Source of the DNA: Vibrio taketomensis
Lineage (GTDB): Bacteria > Pseudomonadota > Gammaproteobacteria > Enterobacterales > Vibrionaceae
DNA length: 64,000 nucleotides
Assembly: GCF_009938165.1 (NCBI RefSeq)
Contig: NZ_AP019649.1
Coordinates: forward strand, 2,232,001 to 2,296,000
Reading direction: 5' to 3'
Shown here piece by piece: positions 41,912 through 52,580 of the stretch. Below the pieces are notes generated by a model, which made no database searches, was not told the origin of the DNA, and saw only the letters and a program-made list of their open reading frames with translations. Made by a program: the position numbers and the translations under genes. The first letter of the stretch is position 1, and each line of letters opens with the position of its first letter.

Positions 41912-42604
41912 ATGTATTCCATTGAGCCAATTGGCATCATTCAAAGCCCCTATAAAGAAAAGTTTGCCGTCCCTAGACAGCCACGGCTGGTACCCGCCGC
42001 CACTGCTAGAGTGAAGCTACAAGGTGCTATCAACTGCGCTGAAGCAATACGAGGCATTGAGCAATTTAGCCACGTTTGGCTGCTATTTTTGTTTGATCAA
42101 AACCTAGCTGCAGGCTGGAAGCCAACTGTACGCCCGCCACGTTTAGGCGGTAATGAGCGTATGGGTGTATTAGCGACTCGCTCTACCTTTCGCCCTAACG
42201 GCATTGGCATGTCTGCCGTGGAACTTAAAGGTATCAGTCAGCAAGGCGATCAATTTTATTTAGAGCTAGGCAGCGTTGATTTAGTCGATGGCACCTATTG
42301 TTGACATAAAACCCACATTCCATACTCCGACGCTATTGTTGACGCCAAAGGCGGCTACGCCGAAGCAGAGCCAGAAAAGGCAAGCGTGGTGTTTTTGCCT
42401 GCTGCCGTCAATAGCTTGAATCAACAAGCGAATAGCGAACAAATTCGCCAAGTTATCGAGCAAGTGCTGGCGCAAGACCCTCGCCCTGCGTACAAAAAGA
42501 ATAAGCCCGACAACAAAGAATATGCGGTTAATTTATTCAATTTGAACGTTAAATTCACCGTAAACGATAACTTAGTGTCTGTTACTGCGATTGAACGCTT
42601 TTGA
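41912..42604 (+). pseudogene. trmO: tRNA (adenine-N6)-methyltransferase TrmO (TsaA/YaeB), internally disrupted
   Basis: The family makes m6t6A37 in tRNA-Thr. The N-terminal beta-barrel is intact from MYSIEPIGIIQSPY through RSTFRPNGIG to ELGSVDLVDGT, then the frame reads YC-stop (TGA at 42302-42304). The same frame resumes after a few codons with IPYSDAIVDAKGGYAE and the complete C-terminal domain to 42604. Expected family text between them is about eight residues of the type PxVDIKPY; the DNA still spells ATTGTTGACATAAAACCC in a shifted frame. Two close deletions (two bases before, one base after) account for it. Start chosen at 41912 by homology. Confidence 0.83.
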
Positions 42605-42711
42605 CAAAGCGATTTGGCTGATATTATAAGCGGCTAACAATTTCCCCTCTGGGGACCTTCCTACTTATGCCACTTGGCGTGAGTATTAACTTTAATAAAC
42701 GGATAAATTTA

Positions 42712-44427
42712 ATGCGTACCAGTAATTATCTTCTTTCTACTCTGAAGGAGACTCCAAACGACGCAGAAGTAGTGAGCCATCAGCTCATGCTACGTGCAGG
42801 TATGATCCGTAAGCTGGCTTCAGGTCTTTACACCTGGCTACCTACTGGTCTACGTGTATTGCGTAAAGTCGAAAACATCGTTCGTCAAGAGATCGACAAT
42901 GCAGGTGCAATCGAAACTTTGATGCCCGTTGTTCAGCCGTTTGAACTTTGGGAAGAGACAGGCCGCAGCGAAAAAATGGGTCCTGAACTACTTCGCTTTA
43001 CTGACCGCCACGTTCGTCCGTTTGTACTAAGCCCAACAGCAGAAGAAGTGATCACTGCTTTGGTACGTAACGAAGTTAGCTCGTACAAACAGCTACCAAT
43101 CAACCTGTACCAAATCCAAACTAAATTCCGTGACGAACGTCGTCCACGTTTTGGCGTAATGCGTGCTCGTGAATTCTGCATGATGGATGCATACAGCTTC
43201 GACATCGACAAAGCAGGTCTAGAGAAATCTTACCAAGCAATGCACGACGCTTACTGTAAAGCGTTTGACCGCATGGGTCTTGAGTACCGTCCAGTACTGG
43301 CTGACTCAGGCGCAATCGGTGGTAACGGCTCTCAAGAGTTCCACGTTCTAGCGGAAAGCGGCGAAGACCTAATCGCATTCTCAACTGAATCTGATTACGC
43401 AGCAAATATCGAAAAAGCAGAAGCAGTAGCACCAGCAACTGAGCTTGCAGCTCCGACTCAAGAAATGACGCTCGTTGACACGCCAAATGCGAAAACTATC
43501 GCAGAGCTAGTTGAGCAACACGGTCTGCCAATCGAGAAAACCGTTAAAACGCTATTCGTTAAAGCATCAGATGAAATTGAAGCACCTATCGTGGCGCTAA
43601 TCATCCGTGGTGACCACGAGCTAAACGAAATTAAAGCTGAAAACCTAGCAGAAGTTGCTTCTCCTCTAGAGATGGCAACAGAAGAAGAAATGCGTGAGCT
43701 AATCGGTGCTGGCGCAGGTTCTCTTGGCCCTGTTGGTCTAGAGCTACCATTTATCGTTGACCGCACTGTAGCGGTAATGAGCGACTTTGGCGCTGGCGCA
43801 AACATCGATGGCAAACACTACTTCGGTATTAACTGGGGTCGTGACGTAGAACTTGGTCAAGTGGCTGACCTACGTAACGTAGTGGAAGGCGATCCAAGCC
43901 CATGTGGTCAAGGTACGCTAATGCTTAAACGTGGTATCGAAGTGGGTCACATCTTCCAACTAGGCAATGTTTACTCTGAAGCGATGAACTGTGGTGTTCT
44001 AGATTCAAACGGTAAAAACGTAATCCTAGAGATGGGTTGTTACGGTATCGGTGTTTCACGTGTTGTTGCATCGGCTATCGAACAAAACCACGACAAATAC
44101 GGCATCATCTGGCCTGACGCACTAGCGCCATTCCAAGTCGCTATCGTACCAATGAACATGCACAAATCTGAGCGCGTTCAAGAAGCAGCAGAGAAGCTAT
44201 ACGCTGAACTGACTGCTATGGGTATCGAAGTACTGTTCGATGACCGTAAAGAACGCCCAGGCGTAATGTTCTCTGATATGGAACTGATCGGTATCCCTCA
44301 CACTATCGTGATTGGCGACCGTAGCATGGACGAAGGTAACTTCGAATACAAAAACCGTCGTAGCGGTGAGAAAACTGCAGTAGCGATGGCTGACATTGTT
44401 GAGCACTTAAAAGCGCAATTAGCGTAA
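42712..44427 (+). CDS. proS: Prolyl-tRNA synthetase (bacterial type)
   Basis: 571 residues (E. coli 572). Class II synthetase with motif 2 ([19 protein letters not shown]), the INS editing domain inserted at about 230-390, motif 3 ([11 protein letters not shown]) and a C-terminal anticodon-binding domain. The start is MRTSNYLLS; the frame is open to 42667. Strong codon bias. Confidence 0.97.
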   Translation: MRTSNYLLSTLKETPNDAEVVSHQLMLRAGMIRKLASGLYTWLPTGLRVLRKVENIVRQEIDNAGAIETLMPVVQPFELWEETGRSEKMGPELLRFTDRHVRPFVLSPTAEEVITALVRNEVSSYKQLPINLYQIQTKFRDERRPRFGVMRAREFCMMDAYSFDIDKAGLEKSYQAMHDAYCKAFDRMGLEYRPVLADSGAIGGNGSQEFHVLAESGEDLIAFSTESDYAANIEKAEAVAPATELAAPTQEMTLVDTPNAKTIAELVEQHGLPIEKTVKTLFVKASDEIEAPIVALIIRGDHELNEIKAENLAEVASPLEMATEEEMRELIGAGAGSLGPVGLELPFIVDRTVAVMSDFGAGANIDGKHYFGINWGRDVELGQVADLRNVVEGDPSPCGQGTLMLKRGIEVGHIFQLGNVYSEAMNCGVLDSNGKNVILEMGCYGIGVSRVVASAIEQNHDKYGIIWPDALAPFQVAIVPMNMHKSERVQEAAEKLYAELTAMGIEVLFDDRKERPGVMFSDMELIGIPHTIVIGDRSMDEGNFEYKNRRSGEKTAVAMADIVEHLKAQLA

Positions 44428-44456
44428 TTATTCGCTCAACATTGAAATAAAAGTCG

Positions 44457-44487
44457 AAAGGTTGATGTGTAAGCATCAACCTTTTTT
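44457..44487 (+). terminator. Terminator of proS
   Basis: AAAGGTTGATG-n6-CATCAACCTTTTTT, 30 bp after proS. Confidence 0.9.
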
Positions 44488-44624
44488 ATTACCTAATTAC
44501 GGCTGTTTTGTTTAAATTTAATACTATTCGTTTTGCTTTCGACAAATAATATTTGCTGTCTTTCATTTCACAGATAACTGATATTTATGCCAATTTAAAA
44601 CATATTCATTCACGGACGATTAAG

Positions 44625-45653
44625 TTGAATTGGAAATCTATCTTAGGGGCACTCACCCTTACTTTCATGACTAGCCACGCCGTCGCTAAAACAGAGCTCA
44701 ATGTATATGCTTGGGGTGGCTATATTCCGACTGACGCCATCAAGCGCTTTGAACAGCAGCAGAATGTGGTGGTTAACTACTCGACATTTGAAAATAACGA
44801 GTCGATGTACACCAAAATGAAGCTAGTTAAAGGTCAAGGCTATGATGTGGTTTTTGCCTCTGCCTACTTTATCCAAAAGCTCGCTCGTGAAAACCTAGTC
44901 GCTAAATTGGATCATCAACTGCTACCCAACATGCATGACAGCATGGAGGGGTTACTGAATCAAGCACACGACCCTAACAACCAATACTCACTGCCCTACA
45001 TCTGGGGCATCACGGGAATAAGCTACAACTCCGCTTTTGTTGAGAAACCCCTGACCAAATGGGCAGATCTATGGAGCAGTGATTTTGAACAACAGGTGAT
45101 GCTGATTGATGATGTGCGTGATGTGTTTGGGATGACACTAAAAATGCTGGGCTATAGTGCCAACTCAACCAATCCTGATGAGATCGAACAGGCTTATCAA
45201 GCCTTAGTTCAACTACAAAACAATATCGTGGTGTACAACTCAGATGCGCCGCAAGTCCCCTATATCTCAGGCGAAGTGACCGCGGGAATGCAATGGAATG
45301 GTAATGCCTATCAAGGTATGTCAGAAATGCCCGAATTGGCTTACATCTTCCCTGAGGAAGGCCCTGTGATGTGGATGGACAATATGCTGATTTCGGCGGG
45401 AAGTACCAATCCCACCTTAGCCCATGCATTTATCAATCATATGTATACGCCACAAGTACAAGCAGAGATCGTACAAACGCTGGGTTATGCCTCTGCTACC
45501 AATGGCGGTAAAGCCCTATTACCGAACGAGCTAAAAAACAATGCGGTGATCTATCCAGCACAAAATTTGATTGCCAAAGGCGAGTTTACGGTTGAGGTTG
45601 ATGAAAAGACGCTTGCGCTATACCAGAGTTACTGGCAGCGATTAAGGCTTTAA
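44625..45653 (+). CDS. Orphan polyamine-binding protein (PotD/PotF type)
   Basis: 342 residues from a TTG at 44625 that yields a clean signal peptide (LNWKSILGALTLTFMTSHAVA). An ATG at 44553 is in frame but adds 24 polar residues before it. The mature protein is a periplasmic spermidine/putrescine-binding fold: ELNVYAWGGYIPTDAIKRFE, NNESMYTKMK, GYDVVFASAY, LPYIWGITGISYN and WMDNMLISAG. No potABC permease or ATPase gene is beside it, so it either feeds a distant transporter or acts as a sensor partner, as NspS-like proteins do. Confidence 0.85.
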   Translation: MNWKSILGALTLTFMTSHAVAKTELNVYAWGGYIPTDAIKRFEQQQNVVVNYSTFENNESMYTKMKLVKGQGYDVVFASAYFIQKLARENLVAKLDHQLLPNMHDSMEGLLNQAHDPNNQYSLPYIWGITGISYNSAFVEKPLTKWADLWSSDFEQQVMLIDDVRDVFGMTLKMLGYSANSTNPDEIEQAYQALVQLQNNIVVYNSDAPQVPYISGEVTAGMQWNGNAYQGMSEMPELAYIFPEEGPVMWMDNMLISAGSTNPTLAHAFINHMYTPQVQAEIVQTLGYASATNGGKALLPNELKNNAVIYPAQNLIAKGEFTVEVDEKTLALYQSYWQRLRL

Positions 45654-45671
45654 CGCAAAAAGTTTCGCAGG

Positions 45672-45700
45672 AAACTGGCTCTTTATGAGCCAGTTTTTTT
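45672..45700. terminator. Terminator between potD-like gene and yafJ
   Basis: AAACTGGCTC-n5-GAGCCAGTTT followed by a T-run on the plus strand. It ends 3 bp before the yafJ stop on the other strand. Confidence 0.85.
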
Positions 45701-45702
45701 CA

Positions 45703-46548
45703 TTATTTAAGTGGCTGTGTCGGCGCTTGACTTGCAATTTTTTTGGGTGCGAATGGCACATCCACCAGCGCTTGCTCGTTACCATCAACCAACTCACCAA
45801 AATGAAAAATTCCGAATTCACCCGGCTTCATTCGATGCCAAGTTTCGTTATCGGTCAATGGCTGAGTTGCCACGATTGACACGATATCATTCGGAGTGGT
45901 TTCTTCTTGAAAATTGATCGTCACATCTTCATCAATCAACGATGCTTGGCCAAACGGCGCACGACGAGTGATCCAATAAAGATGGTTGGTACAATATGTC
46001 ATCACATACTCGCCATCTGAGAGCAGCATGTTAAACACACCTTTTTCACGCAACTGGTCGCAACATTGAGCAATAAATCGGAACACACCCACCATATCCT
46101 GAGGCGGTTCAGGGTAACGCTCTTCAAGCTGCTTCAATATCCAGCAAAACGAAAGTTCACTGTCGGTTTGCCCTACAGGACGAAAACGTCCCGTGACTAA
46201 ATCTTGGTAATCGGTTAATTGACCATTATGAGCAAAGGTCCAGTAACGTCCCCAAAGTTCACGTGTAAACGGATGGGTATTTTCTAGATTCACCCCGCCA
46301 CGATTAGCTTGGCGTATATGACTGATCACCGCCAAACTTTTGATTGGGTAGTTCTGTACCAATTCTGCAATCTTAGAGTCGCAACTTGGATTGGGATCTT
46401 TAAAGGTACGAAAGCCTTTGCCTTCGTAAAAGGTAATGCCCCAGCCATCACGATGCGGCCCGGTATTGCCGCCTCGCTGCATCAAGCCAGTAAAACTAAA
46501 ACAAATATCGGTTGGAACATTCGCGCTCATGCCGAGCAATTCACACAT
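45703..46548 (-). CDS. yafJ: Class II glutamine amidotransferase YafJ
   Basis: 281 residues. The N-terminal nucleophile is Cys2 (MCELLGMSANVPTD), and GGNTGPHRDGWGITFY, HIRQANRG and FAHNGQL are family stretches of Ntn hydrolases of the GATase type. Substrate and partner are unknown. Downstream of gmhA on the same strand, the order also found in E. coli. Confidence 0.9.
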   Translation of the reverse strand: MCELLGMSANVPTDICFSFTGLMQRGGNTGPHRDGWGITFYEGKGFRTFKDPNPSCDSKIAELVQNYPIKSLAVISHIRQANRGGVNLENTHPFTRELWGRYWTFAHNGQLTDYQDLVTGRFRPVGQTDSELSFCWILKQLEERYPEPPQDMVGVFRFIAQCCDQLREKGVFNMLLSDGEYVMTYCTNHLYWITRRAPFGQASLIDEDVTINFQEETTPNDIVSIVATQPLTDNETWHRMKPGEFGIFHFGELVDGNEQALVDVPFAPKKIASQAPTQPLK

Positions 46549-46629
46549 GGCTTATGGTACTCCCTCTTTTCAATTTGCAGCCTCAAAGCACAAAGCTGCA
46601 AATGTAAACCGTGTGGTAGCAAACGGAGT

Positions 46630-47208
46630 TTACTTCTCCATTTCCTTTTCAATCAATTGGATCACAATATGGATGATCTTGATATGTACTTCTTGAATGC
46701 GGTCAGCATAACCAAAGTGAGGCACACGAATTTCGATATCCGCGCAACCCGCCATTTTGCCACCATCTTTACCTGTTAGGGCGATGGTTTTCATGCCTTT
46801 GGCTTTCGCAGCTTCAATGGCTTTGAGAATATTGCCTGAATTACCTGAAGTAGATAAACCAAATAGAACATCACCTTTCGAACCAACCGCTTCTACGTAG
46901 CGAGAGAAGACAAAATCGTAACCAAAGTCATTGCTTACACAAGAAAGGTGGCTTGGATCTGAAATAGCAATACCAGGGTAACCTGGACGATTTTCGCGAT
47001 AACGACCCGTTAACTCTTCGGCAAAGTGCATTGAGTCACAATGAGAACCACCGTTACCACAAGACAGTACTTTACCGCCCTGTTTGAACGAGTCAGCGAT
47101 CATTTTTGCTGCCGCTTCAATCTGCGCAATATTGTGATCATCACTTAAGAACTTGTTCAGTACTTCAGCCGCTTCCATCAGCTCGCTTTTAATCAAATCC
47201 TGGTACAT
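46630..47208 (-). CDS. gmhA: Phosphoheptose isomerase GmhA
   Basis: 192 residues, same length as E. coli. It converts sedoheptulose 7-phosphate to heptose 7-phosphate, the first step of ADP-heptose synthesis. SIS fold with [18 protein letters not shown] and [11 protein letters not shown]; zinc ligands H and E in HFAEE are kept. Divergent from fadE across a 295-bp gap. Confidence 0.96.
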   Translation of the reverse strand: MYQDLIKSELMEAAEVLNKFLSDDHNIAQIEAAAKMIADSFKQGGKVLSCGNGGSHCDSMHFAEELTGRYRENRPGYPGIAISDPSHLSCVSNDFGYDFVFSRYVEAVGSKGDVLFGLSTSGNSGNILKAIEAAKAKGMKTIALTGKDGGKMAGCADIEIRVPHFGYADRIQEVHIKIIHIVIQLIEKEMEK

Positions 47209-47437
47209 AAGCTGTCTCTTTTATTGAATTAGATGGGCTTAACGCTGCCCTTAACTTTACTGAGTTTACTTGAACCACTGAGACTGTCGAGAGTTAGCCA
47301 GTAAGATTTCAACGATTGTTGCTGTTTCTTAGTCAGAATTTTGCTTCAAACCCTCAAAAATAGATTCTTTACTCTACACGGATCACTTTTTAATCACATT
47401 GCAGTTTTACATTTTATTAATATCTCGATTACAATTT

Positions 47438-47454
47438 AACTGGTTAGACCACTT
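47438..47454 (+). promoter_or_regulatory. FadR operator of fadE
   Basis: AACTGGTTAGACCACTT keeps the TGGT-nn-GACC core of the FadR consensus (AnCTGGTCnGACCnGnT) with both outer A and T. It lies 50 bp upstream of the fadE start, where FadR would repress without long-chain acyl-CoA. Confidence 0.75.
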
Positions 47455-47503
47455 AATTAAAACAGACGTATAAACCAATAATCAGTCTGAAAGGAACCTT
47501 TAT

Positions 47504-49951
47504 ATGGAAATCTTGCTCTCTATCCTCGGCTTCACCGCCGTCTTTGGTATCTGTCTCTACCATCGAACCTCATTATTTAAGGGGTTGTTTGCACTAACCT
47601 TAACCATGGCTGCCTTAACTCTATTTGGTAGCGTCGGCTCGATTAGTTGGATTCTATATCTCGCTGCGGTGGCCGTATTCGCCACGCCTTCTATCCGCCA
47701 ATCTTTAATCAGCGCTAAAGCACTAACACTATTTCGCAAAGTGCTACCTGCGATGTCGCAAACCGAAAAAGAAGCGCTCGACGCAGGTACTGTGTGGTGG
47801 GAAGCAGAACTCTTTAAAGGTAAACCTAACTGGGATCAACTGCATGCGATTAAAGCGCCAACACTGACAGCAGAAGAGCAAGCATTTTTAGATGGGCCAG
47901 TGGAAGAAGTGTGTGCTATGGTCAGTGACTATCAAGTGACTCATGAACTCGCCGACTTGCCTCCAGAGGTATGGCAGTATCTAAAAGACCACAAATTCTT
48001 CGCCATGATCATCAAAAAACAATATGGCGGATTGGAATTCTCAGCCTACGCACAATCATTAGTATTGCAAAAGCTAACAGGTGTATCGGGAGTATTGTCC
48101 TCCACTGTTGGCGTACCGAACTCACTCGGTCCGGGTGAGCTTTTACAGCACTACGGCACCCCAGAACAGCAAGATTATTACCTTCCTCGCCTCGCACAGG
48201 GCAAAGAGATTCCTTGTTTTGCATTGACCAGCCCAGAAGCGGGCTCCGATGCTGGCGCAATTCCGGATTATGGCGTGGTTTGCTATGACGAGTGGCAAGG
48301 TAAGAAAGTGCTCGGTATGCGCTTAACCTGGAACAAGCGTTATATCACCCTAGCCCCAGTCGCCACGGTACTTGGCCTCGCATTTAAACTGCGTGATCCC
48401 GATGGTCTACTCGGTGAAACCGAAGATCTGGGCATTACCTGCGCTCTGATCCCAACTCATCTTAAAGGGGTTGAGATCGGAAATCGCCACTTCCCGCTCA
48501 ATGTGCCGTTCCAAAATGGTCCAACCCGCGCCAAAGACTTGTTTGTACCGATTGATTACATCATCGGCGGTCAAGAGATGGCAGGCCAAGGTTGGCGTAT
48601 GCTAGTGGAGTGTTTATCTGTGGGGCGTGGCATTACTCTGCCTTCAAACGCCACTGGCGGCACCAAAACCGCTGCGCTCGCTACCGGTGCCTACGCACGT
48701 ATTCGCCGTCAATTTAAACAGCCGATTGGCCATATGGAAGGGATTGAAGAGCCATTAGCCCGCCTTGCGGGTAATGCATATGTTATGGATGCGGCGAGTG
48801 AGCTGACCGTTGCTGGTATCGATTTAGGTGAGAAACCATCGGTTATTTCAGCCATTGTTAAATACCACTGTACCCATCGCGGGCAACGCTGCATCATCGA
48901 TGCAATGGACATCGTTGGTGGTAAAGGTATCTGTATCGGACCTTCGAACTTCCTAGCTCGCGGCTATCAAGGAGCACCAATCGCCGTCACCGTTGAAGGG
49001 GCAAACATTTTAACTCGCTCGATGATCATCTTTGGTCAAGGTGCGATTCGCTGCCACCCTTACGTGCTCAAAGAGATGGAGGCCGCCTACTCGACTCAAT
49101 CTGATGCATTAGAGCAATTTGATGCCGCGTTGGCGGGTCATGTGAGTTTCACCATCAGTAACTTGGTTCGTAGTTTTTGGCTCGGTCTCACCGATGGTCA
49201 GCTATCTGCTTCACCGACGCAAGACGCAACTAAGCGCTACTATCAGCAACTCAACCGCTACAGCGCAAATATTGCCCTACTCTCGGATATTTCAATGGCA
49301 GTGCTTGGCGGTTCGCTCAAACGTAAAGAGCGTCTATCTGCACGCCTCGGTGATGTGCTCAGTCAGCTTTATCTTGGCTCTGCAACATTGAAGCGCTTTG
49401 ATACTGAAGGCCGCAATCCGCAAGACTTACCATTGGTACATTGGGGCATGCAAGATTGTTTGCGACAAACTGAGCATGCGATTGATGAGCTATTAGCGAA
49501 CTTCCCGAATCGTTGGGTTGCAGCAGCACTACGCTTTATCGTAATGCCGTTCGGTAGAGTGCGCAAAGCACCAAATGATCAGCTTGATAGCCAAGTAGCA
49601 CAACTGCTGCAAACACCAAGTGACACTCGTTCACGCATTGGACGCCATCAATACTTTACGCCAAGCGAGCACAATCCTGCAGGCCGTATTGAGCATGCGC
49701 TGCATGTTATTCTCGAAGCAGAACCTGTGTTTGACACCGTATGTAAAGCACTTGGTAAACGTAAACCATTCTTGATGCTTGATAAAATTGCCGAGCAAGG
49801 GCTAGAACTTAAGGTAATTACTGAGCAACAAGCACAGCTATTGATTGAAGCAGAAAAACAACGCTTGTACGTGATTAACGTCGATGACTTTGACCCAATC
49901 GAACTAGCAGCCAAACCATTGCAACCTATCGCGATTGACGAAGTGGCCTAA
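47504..49951 (+). CDS. fadE: Acyl-CoA dehydrogenase FadE
   Basis: 815 residues. Large FadE-type protein: two or three N-terminal membrane segments (about 1-60), then an acyl-CoA dehydrogenase core (about 130-520, with [14 protein letters not shown] and [18 protein letters not shown]) and a C-terminal DUF1974 region. It catalyses the first step of beta-oxidation. Confidence 0.95.
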   Translation: MEILLSILGFTAVFGICLYHRTSLFKGLFALTLTMAALTLFGSVGSISWILYLAAVAVFATPSIRQSLISAKALTLFRKVLPAMSQTEKEALDAGTVWWEAELFKGKPNWDQLHAIKAPTLTAEEQAFLDGPVEEVCAMVSDYQVTHELADLPPEVWQYLKDHKFFAMIIKKQYGGLEFSAYAQSLVLQKLTGVSGVLSSTVGVPNSLGPGELLQHYGTPEQQDYYLPRLAQGKEIPCFALTSPEAGSDAGAIPDYGVVCYDEWQGKKVLGMRLTWNKRYITLAPVATVLGLAFKLRDPDGLLGETEDLGITCALIPTHLKGVEIGNRHFPLNVPFQNGPTRAKDLFVPIDYIIGGQEMAGQGWRMLVECLSVGRGITLPSNATGGTKTAALATGAYARIRRQFKQPIGHMEGIEEPLARLAGNAYVMDAASELTVAGIDLGEKPSVISAIVKYHCTHRGQRCIIDAMDIVGGKGICIGPSNFLARGYQGAPIAVTVEGANILTRSMIIFGQGAIRCHPYVLKEMEAAYSTQSDALEQFDAALAGHVSFTISNLVRSFWLGLTDGQLSASPTQDATKRYYQQLNRYSANIALLSDISMAVLGGSLKRKERLSARLGDVLSQLYLGSATLKRFDTEGRNPQDLPLVHWGMQDCLRQTEHAIDELLANFPNRWVAAALRFIVMPFGRVRKAPNDQLDSQVAQLLQTPSDTRSRIGRHQYFTPSEHNPAGRIEHALHVILEAEPVFDTVCKALGKRKPFLMLDKIAEQGLELKVITEQQAQLLIEAEKQRLYVINVDDFDPIELAAKPLQPIAIDEVA

Positions 49952-49966
49952 TCCAAGACCGATCAG

Positions 49967-49993
49967 AAAGGGCTGCCTATGCAGCCCTTTTTC
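49967..49993. terminator. Terminator of fadE
   Basis: AAAGGGCTGC-n4-GCAGCCCTTT followed by TTCT, in the convergent gap between fadE and the TIGR03503 gene. Confidence 0.88.
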
Positions 49994-50036
49994 TATTCTA
50001 ATGCTCCGTCCTAAATACCCATTCTGATTGGTATAT

Positions 50037-51308
50037 TTATTTCTTCGGCATCTCCAATTGCATTTCTGGAATTGTCGCTTTTTTCGCCTTAATTTTACGC
50101 AGCACAAACCAAGTGACAAAACCTAAGAACAACACGATCAGGTTGCCAACAACGATCAAAATCATACTATTGCGACGCTGTTCTGCACGCGCTTGTTCAA
50201 TGCGCTTTTCTTCCAATAACTTGGCTTGTTTAAGTCTCTCAAGCTCTTGCAGACGACGTGTTTCCGCTAAGTCGATATCTTTGATCACACTATAAGTATG
50301 TTCACTCAACGGAAAAATCAGTTCTCGTCCAGAGCCCATCTCAGTCGCATACACTTCACCAGTCCATGAATATTGGCCAATGTTCATGCTAGATGGAATG
50401 GTGACATCCACCTTCATTGCCTCTGCGGTCGCGGCAGCCGCTTCGACAACATCCATCACATCATAATTATCGTTATGCTCGATATGTGCAGCCAAACTCC
50501 CCGGTGCGATCATCCCTTGTTCACCAACAAAAATAATTTGATGCGGCTTACCCTCTTGGCGTGATTGAATAAATGAGGTTTCAATTGGATTCGGATACAC
50601 CAGCACTTCTTGCTCTTGAGCACGAAGGAAAACCCCATTACCCGAGGTAATTCGCACGCGATATTTCCCTGGTTGAGTTGAGATTGGCAGTTTTACGGTG
50701 AAAACACCATCACCTGCTTTTTCATCTAAACCGCGCCCATCATCAGCAAACTCGCCAATTTCAATGGGCACTGGGCGAGCTTCCTTAATCAAAGAATCTT
50801 CATTTTCAACATAGCGAGTAAAGGTAACTTTCAGTTTTACTCGATCGAGAAAATCGCGTAGCACCATTGGCTTACCGTCAGAGGTAAGGCGAGCAGTAAA
50901 CTTAAGTTCTTCACTTTGAAATAAACGCGCAGGTAACGTATCCGCCGATAACTTAAGGTGAGAAATCAACGTGATTTTATTTTTCGGCGTAACTTTACCA
51001 ATCGCTTGCCAAGGCCCTGGCATTGGCTTGTCGATCGAAACAATATCCATTGATGGCTCTTGATACCAACGAACATTGTCAGGGTGTCGATGCGAGTAGT
51101 ACTTATGGCCATCCGGTCGCACTAACACCACAGGCTGAGATTTATCTGCACGATATATCACAAAAGTGATTTGGTTGATGCTGGAATCAACGCGAAAACG
51201 GTTATCGAGTAGAGAAATTGAGGAGCTTTCTGTGATTGAGGTATTCTGCGCGGCGAAGCACATTGAACTGATTAACAGCCCGACTAAAGCAAATCCGATC
51301 CTCAACAT
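50037..51308 (-). CDS. TIGR03503-type membrane-anchored periplasmic protein
   Basis: 423 residues. ATG at 51308 with GGAGA upstream; a signal peptide (cleavage near A19), a large beta-rich extracytoplasmic part (ITFVIYRADKSQPVVLVRPDG, DGVFTVKLPISTQPGKYRVRI), a charged helix at about 350-378 and one C-terminal membrane helix (about 380-402) with a basic cytoplasmic tail. It resembles the TIGR03503 family of Vibrio and Shewanella; no function is known to me. It ends up 8 bp downstream of dnaQ and is probably co-transcribed with it. Confidence 0.75.
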   Translation of the reverse strand: MLRIGFALVGLLISSMCFAAQNTSITESSSISLLDNRFRVDSSINQITFVIYRADKSQPVVLVRPDGHKYYSHRHPDNVRWYQEPSMDIVSIDKPMPGPWQAIGKVTPKNKITLISHLKLSADTLPARLFQSEELKFTARLTSDGKPMVLRDFLDRVKLKVTFTRYVENEDSLIKEARPVPIEIGEFADDGRGLDEKAGDGVFTVKLPISTQPGKYRVRITSGNGVFLRAQEQEVLVYPNPIETSFIQSRQEGKPHQIIFVGEQGMIAPGSLAAHIEHNDNYDVMDVVEAAAATAEAMKVDVTIPSSMNIGQYSWTGEVYATEMGSGRELIFPLSEHTYSVIKDIDLAETRRLQELERLKQAKLLEEKRIEQARAEQRRNSMILIVVGNLIVLFLGFVTWFVLRKIKAKKATIPEMQLEMPKK

Positions 51309-51316
51309 CTGGTCTC

Positions 51317-52057
51317 CTATTGACGCCAAAGGCAGCTTCCGTTTTTCTCAACAATATCTAAGCGACTATTATGCGCTTCTATTTCATCGGCAGTAGCGCG
51401 TAAAACCTTTAGCGCTTTTCGCTGGCTAGAGGCACGTTTTATCGACTCACCTCCCACGCCTTCGCTGCTGCTTCCTGCGTTGAATTGAAGTGACGTTTGG
51501 CCACCCGTCATTAATAGATAGACGTCAGCTAGAATCTCCGCATCGAGCAATGCCCCGTGGAGAGTACGATGCGAGTTATCAATGCCGTAACGGTCACACA
51601 ACACATCAAGGTTGTTACGCTTACCCGGGAAGATTTTCTTCGCCATGGCAAGCGTATCGGTCACTTTACAATATTGCTCGGTTTTACCTATTTGCGGATC
51701 AAGCTTATCAAATTCATAGTCCATAAAGCCGACGTCGAAGGGCGCGTTATGCGCGACCAGTTCTGCGCCTTTAATAAAGTCGAGAAACTCTTGATGCACT
51801 TCTTGATATTGCGGCTTATCACGCAAAAACTCGTCGGTGATACCGTGAACTTCAACCGCTTCAGCCTGAATCTCGCGATCCGGCTTGATGTAGACGTGAA
51901 AATGACGCCCGGTCAATTTGCGGTCAATGATCTCTACCGCACCGATTTCGACAATGCGATGGCCGAGATAGTGTGGACCACCATCTTGGTTCATACCCGT
52001 GGTTTCCGTATCGAGAACCACAATACGATGCTGATTAGAATTGTTACTGGTATTCAT
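51317..52057 (-). CDS. dnaQ: DNA polymerase III epsilon subunit DnaQ
   Basis: 246 residues. Proofreading 3'-5' exonuclease of the DEDDh type: D16 and E18 (LDTETTG), D in HNAPFDVGF, and H/D in HRTLHGALLDAEIL. The C-terminal segment binds the alpha subunit (dnaE is at 60372). Divergent from rnhA with 57 bp between, the classic arrangement. Confidence 0.96.
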   Translation of the reverse strand: MNTSNNSNQHRIVVLDTETTGMNQDGGPHYLGHRIVEIGAVEIIDRKLTGRHFHVYIKPDREIQAEAVEVHGITDEFLRDKPQYQEVHQEFLDFIKGAELVAHNAPFDVGFMDYEFDKLDPQIGKTEQYCKVTDTLAMAKKIFPGKRNNLDVLCDRYGIDNSHRTLHGALLDAEILADVYLLMTGGQTSLQFNAGSSSEGVGGESIKRASSQRKALKVLRATADEIEAHNSRLDIVEKNGSCLWRQ

Positions 52058-52114
52058 TACAAACTATGTGTCAGACTATAGATGATTATGTGCAAACCTC
52101 TATAGTATCAAATC

Positions 52115-52579
52115 ATGACGAAACAAGTGGAAATTTTCACAGATGGTTCTTGTCTGGGTAACCCAGGCCCTGGTGGCTATGGCATTGTCCTGCGCTACAA
52201 GCAAAATGAAAAAACTTTGGCTAAGGGTTACACCTTAACCACCAACAACCGCATGGAAATGATGGCAACGATCGTCGCCCTACAAGCGCTGAAAGAACCT
52301 TGCAATGTGATCCTCACCACTGACAGTCAATATGTTCGTCAAGGCATTACGCAGTGGATTCACAACTGGAAAAAACGTGGCTGGAAAACGGCAGATAAAA
52401 AGCCCGTAAAAAATGCCGATCTATGGCAGGCTCTAGATAAAGAAACCGTTCGCCACCAAATTGATTGGCGCTGGGTGAAAGGCCACGCAGGTCACCGTGA
52501 AAACGAAATGTGTGATGAGTTAGCACGTACAGCAGCGGAAAACCCGACCGATATCGATACTGGCTATACACCAAGCTAA
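52115..52579 (+). CDS. rnhA: Ribonuclease HI
   Basis: 154 residues (E. coli 155). Degrades RNA in RNA-DNA hybrids. Catalytic residues D10, E48, D70 and the C-terminal D in CDELAR are all in place. It converges on yafS with one base between the stop codons. Confidence 0.97.
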   Translation: MTKQVEIFTDGSCLGNPGPGGYGIVLRYKQNEKTLAKGYTLTTNNRMEMMATIVALQALKEPCNVILTTDSQYVRQGITQWIHNWKKRGWKTADKKPVKNADLWQALDKETVRHQIDWRWVKGHAGHRENEMCDELARTAAENPTDIDTGYTPS

Positions 52580-52580
52580 A

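Noticed and set aside
42933..43814. Several long minus-strand frames within proS
   Set aside because: Shadows of a highly expressed synthetase gene; no ribosome-binding site or homology.
46309..46779. 156-codon plus-strand open frame crossing yafJ and gmhA
   Set aside because: Covers two well-supported minus-strand genes, with no family signal.
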